From positions 248,001 to 312,000 of the forward strand of contig JBAJFE010000061.1 in assembly GCA_037903355.1 (NCBI GenBank): a stretch of 64,000 nt of DNA. Direction: 5' to 3'. The first letter of the stretch is position 1; each line of letters opens with the position of its first letter. Of this stretch, positions 10,530 through 20,685 are shown one piece after another. Made by a program: the position numbers and the translations under genes. The notes beneath the pieces are model-generated. The model did no database searches. It was not told the DNA's origin and saw only the letters and a program-made list of their open reading frames with translations. Origin of the DNA: Trichuris trichiura. Taxonomy: Eukaryota; Nematoda; Enoplea; Trichinellida; Trichuridae.

Positions 10530-11882
10530 TGGTTTATGGTCTTCTACGGCTTTTCCCGTTTATCTGTTGTGCTTGTATCTGTAAATTAGACGAAACAACT
10601 GCTCTACCAACGGGTGGATGAGCCGTTATTAAGAAAATGTACAGATATCAATACACTCAACTTTTTAATGTTCAGAGCTTTCGGAACGCTCTAGTTCCGT
10701 CGTCAGTGAGGTGGTGGAAGAGGTGTTATTCTCCGAACGGTGTTATATAGGCTCACGTGACAATAGGAATGGGGGTCGAGGTCAGCGCGGCAGAGAGCAA
10801 CACTTGGTTTTACTAATCACTGGGTCCCAAGCCGAGCTAACCTCTTGTCCTTTGTCACGGTTGATGGTATGGTTATGGCGAATGAAAAGAGCCTCCTTAA
10901 CCCGGCGGTAAGTGGCTCTCGCGACAAATAATCTGCGTCCTGTAGGTCGAGCGAGCATTGAGAGGAATGCTCGACGACCGCCGACGCTTTGATCGTCTCT
11001 TCTATGATCTTCTCCGGTTTCAGCTTCTGTGGTCGGCCTCGTCGCGGATTTTTTGTCCTTTGTCCGTCGGGTTCGGTCAGTCTTCGCATCGCCTCTTTGT
11101 ATCGGCCGACGTTCTTCATGTGCTGGCCGTACCTGTCAAATAAAGTGTTGCCCGTTTCTCCTATGTAGGAGGCGTTGCAACCGCATCGTAACTCGTAGAC
11201 GACGCCCGGTCTCCTGTCAAAGGGAACCATGATCTTATCGCTCCTCACCATTGAACGCAAACTATTAGATGTCTTAAAACGAACCTTGAAGTCCATGGAA
11301 CGGCTCAGTCGTAAGATACGTTCCCTGATGCCGTTGTAATAAGGGATAAACAAAATGGGGCGGCTATTCGTGATCCCAGTGTTATCATTAGTAGGGTTAA
11401 TATTATCAATGGTATTAGTATCGTTGGGTGAGGGTGTAGGGTTCGGGGGCCGTCTGCATTCGGCGATGATATGTCTAACCAAAGACTGAGGGTACCCGTT
11501 GTCTGTAAACGTTTGAAGGATGTGTTTTAATTCTCCCGGAAGAAATGCGGGGTGACAGACAGCCAGGGCCCTGTCAACCATCCCTTTTACAATACCCCGT
11601 TTTACTGACAGAGGGTGGTGTGAAGTGAAATGTAGATATCTGTCAGAATGGGTCGGTTTTCTATACACGGAGGTCCTTATTTCGCTGCCCTGTTTTATCA
11701 CCAATACGTCTAGGAAGGGGAGTTTATTATCTACTTCTGTTTCCATAGTTAAATGTATGTTTTTGGGGAAGATGCTGTTTAAGTGGTTTAGAAACGCCCC
11801 CTCCTTGCCCTTGCTGGTGATAGCGAGCCGTAGAAGACCATAAACCATGAAATCCCATCCCGTTACGAAGCATCCAGTGTTC
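10530..11882 (-). mobile_element. 5'-truncated Penelope-like element (PLE)
   Basis: On the minus strand this contains the end of a reverse transcriptase, a GIY-YIG endonuclease, and a 3' region with a hammerhead motif. A 22-bp sequence at its 3' end (10530-10551) reappears in inverted form at the 5' truncation point (11826-11847). The element sits between a (TAG)n and an (AAT)n run. Unit B keeps the uninterrupted (AAT)n locus at 17236-17322, so the PLE entered a microsatellite after the segmental duplication. Confidence 0.88.
10672..10709 (-). ncRNA. Hammerhead ribozyme motif of the PLE
   Basis: On the minus strand: TCA (stem I), CTGACGA (core), C, stem II GGAAC/GTTCC around a six-base loop, GAAA, then a two-pair stem III formed by AGCT, C at the cleavage site, and TGA closing stem I. 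Every invariant base is present. Hammerhead motifs with minimal stem III are an established component of Penelope-like retroelements. Stem I is short as drawn (three pairs), so activity may need dimers. Confidence 0.75.

Positions 11883-11884
<2 letters not shown>
10817..11884 (-). CDS. Penelope-like RT C-terminus and GIY-YIG endonuclease (5'-truncated)
   Basis: The 355-codon frame begins in sequence that is not RT. From about residue 24 it matches the PLE reverse transcriptase thumb: FLNHLNSIFPKNIHLTME, then LPFLDVLV, then VYRKPTHSDRYLHFTSHHP. After a low-complexity Asn/Thr/Pro linker (about residues 145-175) comes the GIY-YIG endonuclease with GVVYELRCGC, NASYIGETG and RYGQH. The catalytic YXDD motif of the RT is upstream and missing, so the element cannot move by itself. 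The frame ends TKDKRLARLGTQ; a 54-bp copy of that end is found at 13920-13973. Confidence 0.85.

Positions 11885-11975
<91 letters not shown>
11883..11975. repeat. (AAT)n microsatellite, unit A
   Basis: About 31 AAT units abut the 5' truncation of the PLE. It corresponds to the run at 17236-17322 in unit B. Confidence 0.98.
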
Positions 11976-12289
11976 TTCTCCGAGCGAGTTTATGTAGTCA
12001 AAAGAAGCAGCCGATCTATCAACGAACGGATAGCAGAAAGCACAAAAAGCTGTGTTGTGGTTAGTAATTTGGAAGTTCGCAGGTTAGGTACTGCGGGTGT
12101 CGTACTGTTCCTTAATGCGTTGAGAACTATGTACTCTGATCTTCAAGCTAGCCTTAGCGCACTGCGGTATGTACAATCAAAATGGTATTACTCCTGGAAT
12201 GTACTCCGCAGCTTCCGGGTCATAAACTTGCTAGACGATCGAGAATTTTGGGCAGTAAAAGACGCACGACGCGTTCAGGACGTGTGAGA

Positions 12290-15190
12290 TAGTTAGGCCC
12301 CGAGAATGTCTTTTTCCGAGTTACATTCAGCCTTACGAAAAGTTAGCTCCAAACCATCTGGCGGCAACGATTCGGTATTGCCGTTAATGTCAAGCTCAAA
12401 AGACTTTGGGTGACGTTTCAAGATTCGATACGAGCCATCATACGCTGATGTGAAGTGTTTCCTGAGCATTTCATGACAAACGAAAGCGTTACACCATTTC
12501 GCTAGATTCGAAAAGCCATTGGCTTTCCAGTTTGAAACTGTCCGTTCAGCAAAATGGTAAATGACCACCATGATACGCTTGAATCCATGTACACAATTCG
12601 TGGAGTGGAGCTGAATTACTGAACGTTATATGGGCTGATGAAATTCTCATGGAATGCGTATCATGATATCAAACTTGAATTGTGTTCTTCGACCGGTAGG
12701 GACAGTGGACGGTACGCTGTACCAAGAAACTTAGTCTCTAATGAATGCTTTGGTGACAATGATTGCGGAAGTATCAGGAACTGGCAATGCTTCTGCCCAT
12801 CTTTTATATGTGCCTGTGCACGACACTATGTGCATGCAACCGTGAAATGTTAGCACAGATGCACCTGTGTCGAGGTGGACTTTGTTAGTACGGGTGTTGA
12901 TCTCCAAGAAGTACCCTAAGGGCATGATGTATGCCTTTCCATCCTATATTGTTGGCATCTGACGCAGGCTCAAGCTCAATCCTGAATATTCGATTTCATT
13001 CTGCGCCAAATAAACCCTTCTGAAGTAAACATCTGCGTCACCGGAATTCCAGCGTAAGATGAAGAATGCAGGAGGTCAAAGGCTTTTAGTCGAAAGGGCT
13101 GATTATCGAAAGGTCATCGACAGACAGTTGAAGTATCACAGATCAAAGACTTTCCGGTGAAAGGCTATTGAGATGATGTGAATTGCAAAGATGTGGCTGT
13201 ATTTTGTAGTCCTTGCATTTCACAGTCCTTTTATTCACCTGCTGCTATTTCTTCACGGTCTTTGGATTGATATCCAGTGTGATCAAAACGGCTTGTAAGA
13301 GTGAAAGAACGTTGGCCGAACATTCTTTTCAGCTTTGACGTATCATATAATCTGTTGAGAATTCTGAAATTAACTGGAGATGGCGAGCTGCTCGAGAAGT
13401 ATGACGACTGAAGTCCAATGAAAAAGCGTAAACTAGCGGCTTATGGTCATTAAAAACGTGGAATTGCCGTCCTTCTGAGAAGTGTCGAAAATGCCTGATG
13501 GTCTGATAAATTGCAAGTTACTCGTTTGAGAAAGTGCCGTACTGCCGCTGGCTTTTATTCAGTTGTTTTGAGAATAATGATTTCGACACCAGCTTCCATC
13601 AATTAACTGCTATAGGACAGCGCCTATCCCTGATTGAGATGCATCTACGATTGCATCCTTGAGCGCATCCGGTTGTGGATACTCCAACAGAGCTGTGCGG
13701 GTTAAAGCGTTTGCTTTTAAGCTTAAAAAGCTTCAATTTCAAAAGCCTGTCAATCGAGAATACTATGTTGTCGTGCTTTTGTCAAGAGTTCTTATCGAAG
13801 CTTGCATATCGAAGCCGAATAAACAGAAGGCAGACATGGGAAAGCCAACAGCGCAGTTGCCTTTTGTGATTGAGGGTGAATGCTGTGCTTGCGGACGTGG
13901 TACTCAAGAAACTCAAGCTCTTGGTTTTACTAATCACTGGGTCCTAAGCCGAGCTAACCTCTTGTCCTTTGTCGTCTCTCTTGTTATCTCTCTTGGTGAC
14001 AAAGATTTTTGCAAGTGCGTACACAAAATCTTTAAATGGTGATGATATCCTTCCTCATAACGAGTAGTTCCTGGGAGGTCATCGACATGCGCTGCGAAGA
14101 GGTAACCTCAGAAATTTGATCCATGAACCGTTGAAGACTTTGACAATGATTACGTTAGCCAGAGCGTGTACGCAAAAGCCCTAAAATCGTAGAGCGCTGA
14201 AACGGCTGTTTTCTCAATGCTAGCAGCATCCACTGGTATTTGGTGAAAAGCACGTACCAAGTCGATTTTTGAGAATATTTTTCCACCAAGGATGTTGTCA
14301 AATCCAGAATGTGCAGAATAGAATGGCGATCAGTTATGGTAAGGACATTTAAGTTGCGAAAGTCGCCATATATTCGCCACTCCGCTGATGACTTTCGCGC
14401 CATGTGTAACTGAGAGGACAACTAACTGTTCGACGGACGAACGATTCCAGCCCTGAGGAAGGATGCAAATTCCTGCTTTCGCAATCGTAAAACCGTCCCT
14501 GTGCTAGACGTCATGGCCGACAGTGACCTGGAAGAACAAAAGTGTGAATGTAATGAGTTACCCTAAGAGAAGCTGGGCGTACTTCTGTTTTTCCATCGAC
14601 GACTGAAGGAAAATGACGCATGAGTTTTTGGTACTCAACTGGTGAAAGTTCAGCGTTGAACGAAGGAATAATGGGCCGACGGTTAACATGGCACCCAGAA
14701 CCTGTCGATTAACCGAGCTGTCAATTAAACGTCTGCTTTGCATGAGGACGCTAAGGCCAAAGTTACGCAAAGATCACCGGGAACAATTGGCTACGTAGCA
14801 TCAGCGATTACGGACCCGCATGCAAAAATTTTCTTCAGACCGATAACGTGTTTCAACGCCGCAGAACTGAACGTCAGAACTGTCGTATTGTTAATAGGTG
14901 AGAAGAAAGCTCGCGAAAGTACTGTCTTGGCTTTGACGATAGGAAACAGGAACAACACTGATAGGCCGTACCTGTATGAACCAAAAACCAATGTTGTGAT
15001 AATTGTACTCGGATGAAAAGAAGACGACTTCGACATTAGCTATAGTGGCTGACTTTTATTGGCGTTAGAAATAAACTTTCGATTATACCGACAGGAATTC
15101 GTGGAATCGACGCAAAATCGTTTAGAATAATCGAAGCCTCTATTTTATCATATGCACTTTCTTGTTGTGACTGCGGTGTTAATACAGTGA
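12290..15190 (-). mobile_element. Decayed Ty3/Gypsy retrotransposon, unit A copy
   Basis: Gag-pol fragments lie on the minus strand in element order, broken by stops and frameshifts. A protease-proximal region is near 15036-14791. An RT fragment with EWRIYGDFRNLN and LTITDRHSI is at 14421-14155. The integrase C-terminus with YDGSYRILKRH and SFELDINGN is at 12571-12293. No intact LTR pair was recognised. The same relic with different lesions is in unit B, so the insertion predates the duplication. A 54-bp PLE patch interrupts this copy. Confidence 0.78.
13920..13973 (-). repeat. 54-bp PLE patch inside the Gypsy relic
   Basis: This matches 10803-10856 (end of the PLE coding region) with one mismatch, in the same orientation. 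The aligned place in unit B (about 19185) lacks it. There is no element end and no obvious target duplication. Confidence 0.9.
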
Positions 15191-15651
15191 GAAAGTGACG
15201 ACGTGCTGATTGTAGCGATTCAGCATTTTACAAATCGAAAAGGATCTGGCGGGTACAGTTTTCAAAATGTCTTTGCCACTGATTGCGAGCCTAGAAAAGC
15301 GGAGCATTTTAAAAGTGCTAAATGGTGATCAAGGTCGTAAATGGAATGTAACTTACCGACCATCTTGGAACTACGGTAGAATAGTGCGTGCATTGTTCCA
15401 ACCAAAAAGGCAGCGTAATTTTGTGACGTGACGTGGTTGTTAATGGCAGAAGCTTTGTACTCATCCAAAATGGATTTGCTTCATAGTTTATCGACAGGCG
15501 ATACTTTCGGCGATTCGGAATTATTTGAATCGCACAGTTCATCTCTGTCCCAGCTGATGTCGACTAGTTCGAGCGATTTATCAACTGCTTCTACAGAAGG
15601 CGCAAATGAAATAACTGTTTTGCAATGACCTCAATGTCCTATGGGTGAATT

Positions 15652-15843
15652 ACTCCTCCACCACCTCACTGACGACGGAACTAGAGCGTTCCGAAAGCTT
15701 TGAACAATAAAACAGTTGAGTGCGTTGATATCTGTACTTTTCTTAATAACGGCTCGTCCATCCGTTCTTAGAGCAGTTGTTTAGTTTAATTACAGATAAC
15801 AGCACAACGAAAAACGGCAAAAGCCGTAGAAGACCTTACAACC
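15652..15843 (+). mobile_element. PLE 3'-end insertion with 11-bp target duplication
   Basis: The 192-bp insert is the reverse complement of about 10535-10725, so it holds only the 3' region of a PLE on the + strand, including the hammerhead motif. It is bounded by the direct repeat ATGGGTGAATT at 15641-15651 and 15844-15854. The intact paralogue at 20860 has that sequence once, in near-identical form. This is a clean 5'-truncated insertion into coding sequence. Confidence 0.9.
15666..15703 (+). ncRNA. Hammerhead ribozyme motif in the PLE insertion
   Basis: The core is CTGACGA (15669-15675), stem II GGAAC/GTTCC (15677-15681 with 15688-15692), GAAA (15693-15696), and a two-pair stem III from AGCT with T as the cleavage-site base. 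Stem I is TCA/TGA. It is the second copy of the motif at 10672-10709, with a C to T change at the permitted H17 position. Confidence 0.7.
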
Positions 15844-16724
15844 ATGGGTGAATTGATCTTCTATCACGGCCTCGGCAGTGCAAATGCCTTTCGAGCACGC
15901 TTCCTGAAGGCTGCCGACTTCGTCCTCGTTTGCGACGTCGCACACGATTGCAGGCCATCCTTGTTAATGCTGAATTACAACTGCTGCTTTGTCGGTATGT
16001 TCGTCTTTCATCAAGACGAAGAGGGAAAATTTTTTATTCAACAAGGAAAACAAGCGCATGCTTCTTTGTTCACCGTTGATGAGGCAGCGCGGAACTATAA
16101 GCTGTGCGGTACGATGCTTCAGGTGATTTTAAAAAGTTGCGCAGGAATATCTTTTAGTATTAACCTTTTTATATTCAGGTTCAAACGTTGGGTAGTATCA
16201 ATTTCTACGTACTAGTCAAATCAACCCCGCCAAATGTTGCTTTAGACATGCAAAAGTTTTGGCATACACATAATGTTAAATGGTAAAGTTAATTTATTAC
16301 GCTATATAAATGGACCATTGATTTGAGCTTAGAATAGGGTTATTTGTGCAAATTTTTGTGTATCGGTATGTAGGCTTAACGATATTGCCATTTCAGTGTA
16401 GCATTGAAAGTTCATGGCTCAGCTTGCGGAAGCTCGCTATTTTTGAAACGCAATTTAGTTATTGCTCGCTGGTTTGTTTACGAAGCAGTGTCAGAGATAG
16501 TTGCCGTCCATCTTCCAGTAAGTCTTGATGAAATTTTAAACGACCTCAACAGTGTATAACATTGTTAAATTGCCTGTACTTTTGTGCTGCGTTAGTAATT
16601 AGTAGTGGGATAGATCGGGGCGCTCTTTTTATCCATAACAGCGTTGTCTCATTAAAATTGTATGCTTCATGAGTAACTGGTGACACGAGATTCTGATACA
16701 TTAGTTTGATTTTGCAGGTTCAGC

Positions 16725-17110
16725 ATTCGATGGTCTTTTGAGGCAGAACGCTCTAAGGTAAGTTAACCTACAACTGTGCAACATCTAAATTGTTTGTTGA
16801 ATGAAAGGTTTCTCCAAATGATTTAACTTGTATAAGCGAGGATGTAAAAGTAGAAAAACTTGCAATTCATTGAGCCATTGAACTGACGCCTCCTTTTATT
16901 CCAATGCAGGCATGCATTTGTTTTTCCCTTTGTTCAGATGAAGGGCTAAACTTAACCTTACTTTTTTTTTATTTGTTTCCTTAAGGGTGTGTTCGGATTG
17001 CTTGGTTGCCCAAGTGGAAGTGGAATGTAGTATTCACACGTCGAAGCTCTTCATGCTTCAGACACGTCCCTTCATCATCATGTAATTCGACGCCATCGTT
17101 TGCTCAAAGG
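16725..17110 (-). pseudogene. Possible SNF7-family fragment, copy B
   Basis: This is the duplicate of 9541-9960. On the minus strand the helical stretch with LNELQVFLLL is conserved, but an in-frame TAA and frame slips break it. The identity of the family is uncertain. Confidence 0.25.
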
Positions 17111-17235
17111 TAAACGTTATTTGTGCATGATTGATATGAAAAATGGTTTTTGACGTTAGAGTGCTAGAATGTTGGTAAGGTGAGGTGGTAAGCGTTGCTG
17201 AGAAGAATAATAAGAAGAAAAGTCATGGTAGTAAG

Positions 17236-17248
17236 AATAATAATAATG

Positions 17249-17305
<57 letters not shown>

Positions 17306-17322
17306 GTAATAATAATAATAAG
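17236..17322. repeat. (AAT)n microsatellite, unit B
   Basis: A slightly interrupted AAT run at the locus that holds the PLE insertion in unit A. The flanks GAGCGAGTNTNTGTAGTC (17332 and 11984) match between units. Confidence 0.97.
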
Positions 17323-17639
17323 TTCTTGGAGCGAGTGTGTGTAGTCGAAGGAAGCAGCTGCTGTACTATAGGAATGTACGATAAAGCACAGGAGGGCGTA
17401 TTGTGGTTAGAAATCTGTAGGTTCGCACCTTAGGTAGTGCGGGTAGCGTACTGTTGCTTAGTGCGTCGAGAACTACGTGCTCTGGTGTTGAAGCTAGCGG
17501 TGGCACACTGCTGTATATACAATCAAAATGGTGTTACTCTTGGGGTGCATTCCGCCGCTTCCTGGTCAAAAACGTACTAGTCGTTCCGGAATTTTTGGGC
17601 AATGAAAGACGCAGGACGCGTGAGATAGGTAGGCTGCAA

Positions 17640-20420
17640 CAATATGTCTTTTCCGGAATTGTCTTGACGCTTACGAAAAGCTAGTTTCAAGCCATCTAGC
17701 GACAAAGAGTCGGTATTGCCGTTAACGTCAAGCTTAGGAGATTTTTGTGTCGTTTTAAGATTCGATACGAGCCGTCATAGGGTGACGTGAAGTGTTTCCT
17801 GAGCATTTCATGACAAACGAAAGCGTGAGGCATTTTGCGAAATCCGAAGAGGCATAGACCTGCCCGGTTCGAAATTTTCGGTTCAGAAAAGTACTGGATG
17901 GCCCGCAAGATACGTTTGAGTTGATGTACGTAATCGTCAATTCGCGCTGAATTTCTGAATTTTTTATGGGCTGATAAAATTCTCCTGCAATGCGTATGGT
18001 GATATCAAACACGAATTGCTTTTTTCGACGGGTAGTGGTAGTGTACGGTAGGCTGTAATGAGATAGGTCGGTTATAAATGCTTTGGTGGCAATGGTAGCA
18101 GAAGCATCAGCGACTGGCAAAGCTTCTGCGCATCTTTTGTGTCTGCGTGTGCACGACAGTATGTACTTGCAACCGTTGGAAGTTAGCATAGATACACCTA
18201 TATCGAGGTGGGCTTTGTTAAAGCGGCCTTTGTGCTTCAAGAAGTGCGAGTGGAGCATGATGTGCGACGCCGCATGTTACTTTGTTGGCGTTTGACACAA
18301 GCTTAAGCCCAGTGGCGAATATTCGCTTTCATTCCTGGCTAAATATGCCATTCTGAAATGAACATCTGCATAACCTGAATTCCAGTGTGAGGTAAAGAAT
18401 GCAGGAGGTGAAAGGCTTTTCGTCGAAAGGGCTGATTATCGAAAGGTCATCGACAGACATTTGAAGTATCACAGATCAAAGACTTTCCGGTGAAAGGCTA
18501 TTGAGATGATGTGAATTGCAAAGATGTGGCTGTATTTTGTAGTCCTTGCATTTCACAGTCCTTTTATTCACCTGCTGCTATTTCTTCAAGGTCTTTGGAT
18601 TGATATCCAGTGTGATCAAAACGGTTTTTAAGAGTGAAAGAACGTTGGCCGAACATTCTGTTCAGCTTTGACGTGTCATGTAATCTGTTGAGAATTCTGG
18701 AATTAACTAGAGATATCGAAATGCTCGAGAACTATGACGACTGAAGTCCAATGAAAGAGCGTAAACTAGCGGCTTATGGTCATTAAAAACATGGAATTCC
18801 CTTGCTTCTGAGAAGTATCGAAAATGCTTGATGGTCTGATAAATTGCAGGTTACTCGTTTGAGAAAGTGCCATACTAGAGGTGCAGACCTGTCCCAAGTT
18901 GAGATTCATGAACCGTTGCATCTTTTGGCCCGTCCGGTTTTGGATACTTCAAAGAGCAGCATGGGTTAGCGCCTGTTTGAAGGCTTAGAAAGCTTCAATT
19001 TCAAAAGCGTTTCAATCGGGAATACTATTTTGGCGTGCTTTTGTCGCGAGTTCGTGGAATAGGTTGCATATTGAAGCAGAAGAATCGGAAGGCGGACATG
19101 GAAAAGGCATCAGTGGAATTGCCTTTTGTAATTGAAGTAGAATACGGTCGTTGCTGACGTGGTACTCAAGAAATTTAAGCTCCGATGCAGCGAAGATGCG
19201 TTTATCTCTGTTGGTGACCATCGAAGATTTTTGCAAGGGCGTATATAAAGTTTTTAAATGGTGATGATACCGTTCCTCATTACTACTGGCTTCTAGGAGA
19301 TCGTCGGTGTGCGTTGCAAAAAGTAACGTCAGGAAAAGTTGATGGATGAACGGTTGGAAACTTTGAGCAGCATTACGTACGCCTGTGGCGCTATGTAAAA
19401 TCTCAGAAAATGAACTGCGGTGATACTGCTGTTTCTGCAATTCTAGGAGGATTTAGTGAGGTTTGCTGGAAAGCGCGTACCAAGTTGTTTGTTGAGAAAG
19501 TTTTTCTAGCATGGATGTTGTGGTAACTGGTATGTAGGGAATCGAATAGCGATCGGGTATGGTAAGCAGATTTGAGTTGCTATAGTCGCCACACATTCGC
19601 CACTCCTCTGATGGTTTTTGGGCCGCGTGTAAGTGAGAGGACAACAAACTGTTCGAAGAGGAAAGAATTCTATTCCTGAGCAAGGATCCATATTCCTGCT
19701 TTGCGAGTCGGAAAAACGTCGCGGTGCTGGAGGTCATAGCCGGCATTGACCTAGGGTAGCAAAAGTAAGATTTGATGGGTTACGCTATGAGATACTGGGC
19801 GACGTCTCCTTTTCCGTCGACGACTGAGGGAAAGTGAAGGGTGAAGTTTTGATATTCAACTAGTGAAAGTTGAAGAGCAAACGGAAGTTGTAATGGGTCG
19901 GCGGATGACATGGCACCTACAACCTGTCGATTAATCCAGCTGTCAGTTAAACGTCTGCGTTGGGTGATGCCCATAAAGCTAGAGTTGGGCAAGGATGAGC
20001 GCCCAGAATTGGCTACGTGACATCAGTGATTATGGACCGGCTTGCAAAAATTTTCTTCAGGCTGATAGCGTGTTTCAAGTCACAGTCCTGAACGTCAGAA
20101 CTGTCGTATTGTTGGTCGCTATGGCGAAAGCTCGCGAAGGTAGAGTGTTGTCTTGATTGGAGAGGGAAAGAATACGGATAGCCGCACCTGTATCAACCAA
20201 AAGGCAATGTTTTGGTAATTGTACTCCGATGAAAAGAAGGCGAGTTCGACATTTGCCATTGTGGCTGACATTTATTGGCTTTAGAACTGAAGTTTCAATG
20301 ATGCCAAGTGAGATTCGTTGAATCGATGCAAAATCGTTTTGAATAATCGAAGCCTCTATTTTATCATTTGCATTTTCTTGTTGTGACTGCAATGCCAGTA
20401 CAGAGTTAATGCGAGGACGC
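17640..20420 (-). mobile_element. Decayed Ty3/Gypsy retrotransposon, unit B copy
   Basis: This is the same element as in unit A. The protease active site LLVDTGAAIRIL is readable at 20392-20075. RT pieces are at 19746-19453 (EEWRMCGDY, TIPDRYSIPYIP) and 19440-19012, where the YXDD box has decayed to HTDDLL. The integrase C-terminus with YDGSYRILKRH is at about 17908-17696. Stops and frameshifts are frequent and differ from those in unit A. No LTRs were identified. Confidence 0.78.
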
Positions 20421-20685
20421 CCTCATTGGAGCAATTCAGCATTTTAGAAATTTCAAAAAAATCTCGTGGACACGGTTTCCAAAATGTCGTTGGCACTGAT
20501 TGCGGGCGTAGAAAAGAAGGGCATTTTAAAGCTGCTAAATGATAATCAAGCTCGTAATGGAATGGAACTTACCGACCATCTTGGAACTACGGTAGAAGGG
20601 TGCGTGGATTGTTCGAATCGAAAAGGCTGCGTAATGTTCTGATGTTACGTGGTTGTTAGTGGTAGAAGCTTTGTACTCATCCAAA

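Larger units (their letters stand above)
15470..16217 (+). pseudogene. Multi-SH2 gene, truncated copy A
   Basis: This is the duplicate of the 5' part of the intact gene at 20686-22504. It keeps the start (AAAATGG context), the Ser/Thr-rich N-terminus and the first SH2-like domain (FYHGLGS...). Three lesions disable it: an in-frame TGA at 15626-15628 where the intact copy has a serine codon, a 192-bp PLE fragment at 15652-15843, and loss of everything after about 16217, where the duplication junction cuts into exon 2. The first intron, spliced in the intact gene, is recognisable near 16125-16180 but has diverged with indels. Confidence 0.85.

Noticed and set aside
11847..12287. Asn-rich open frame
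   Set aside because: It is read through the (AAT)n microsatellite; the remainder has no family signature and overlaps the edge of the PLE.
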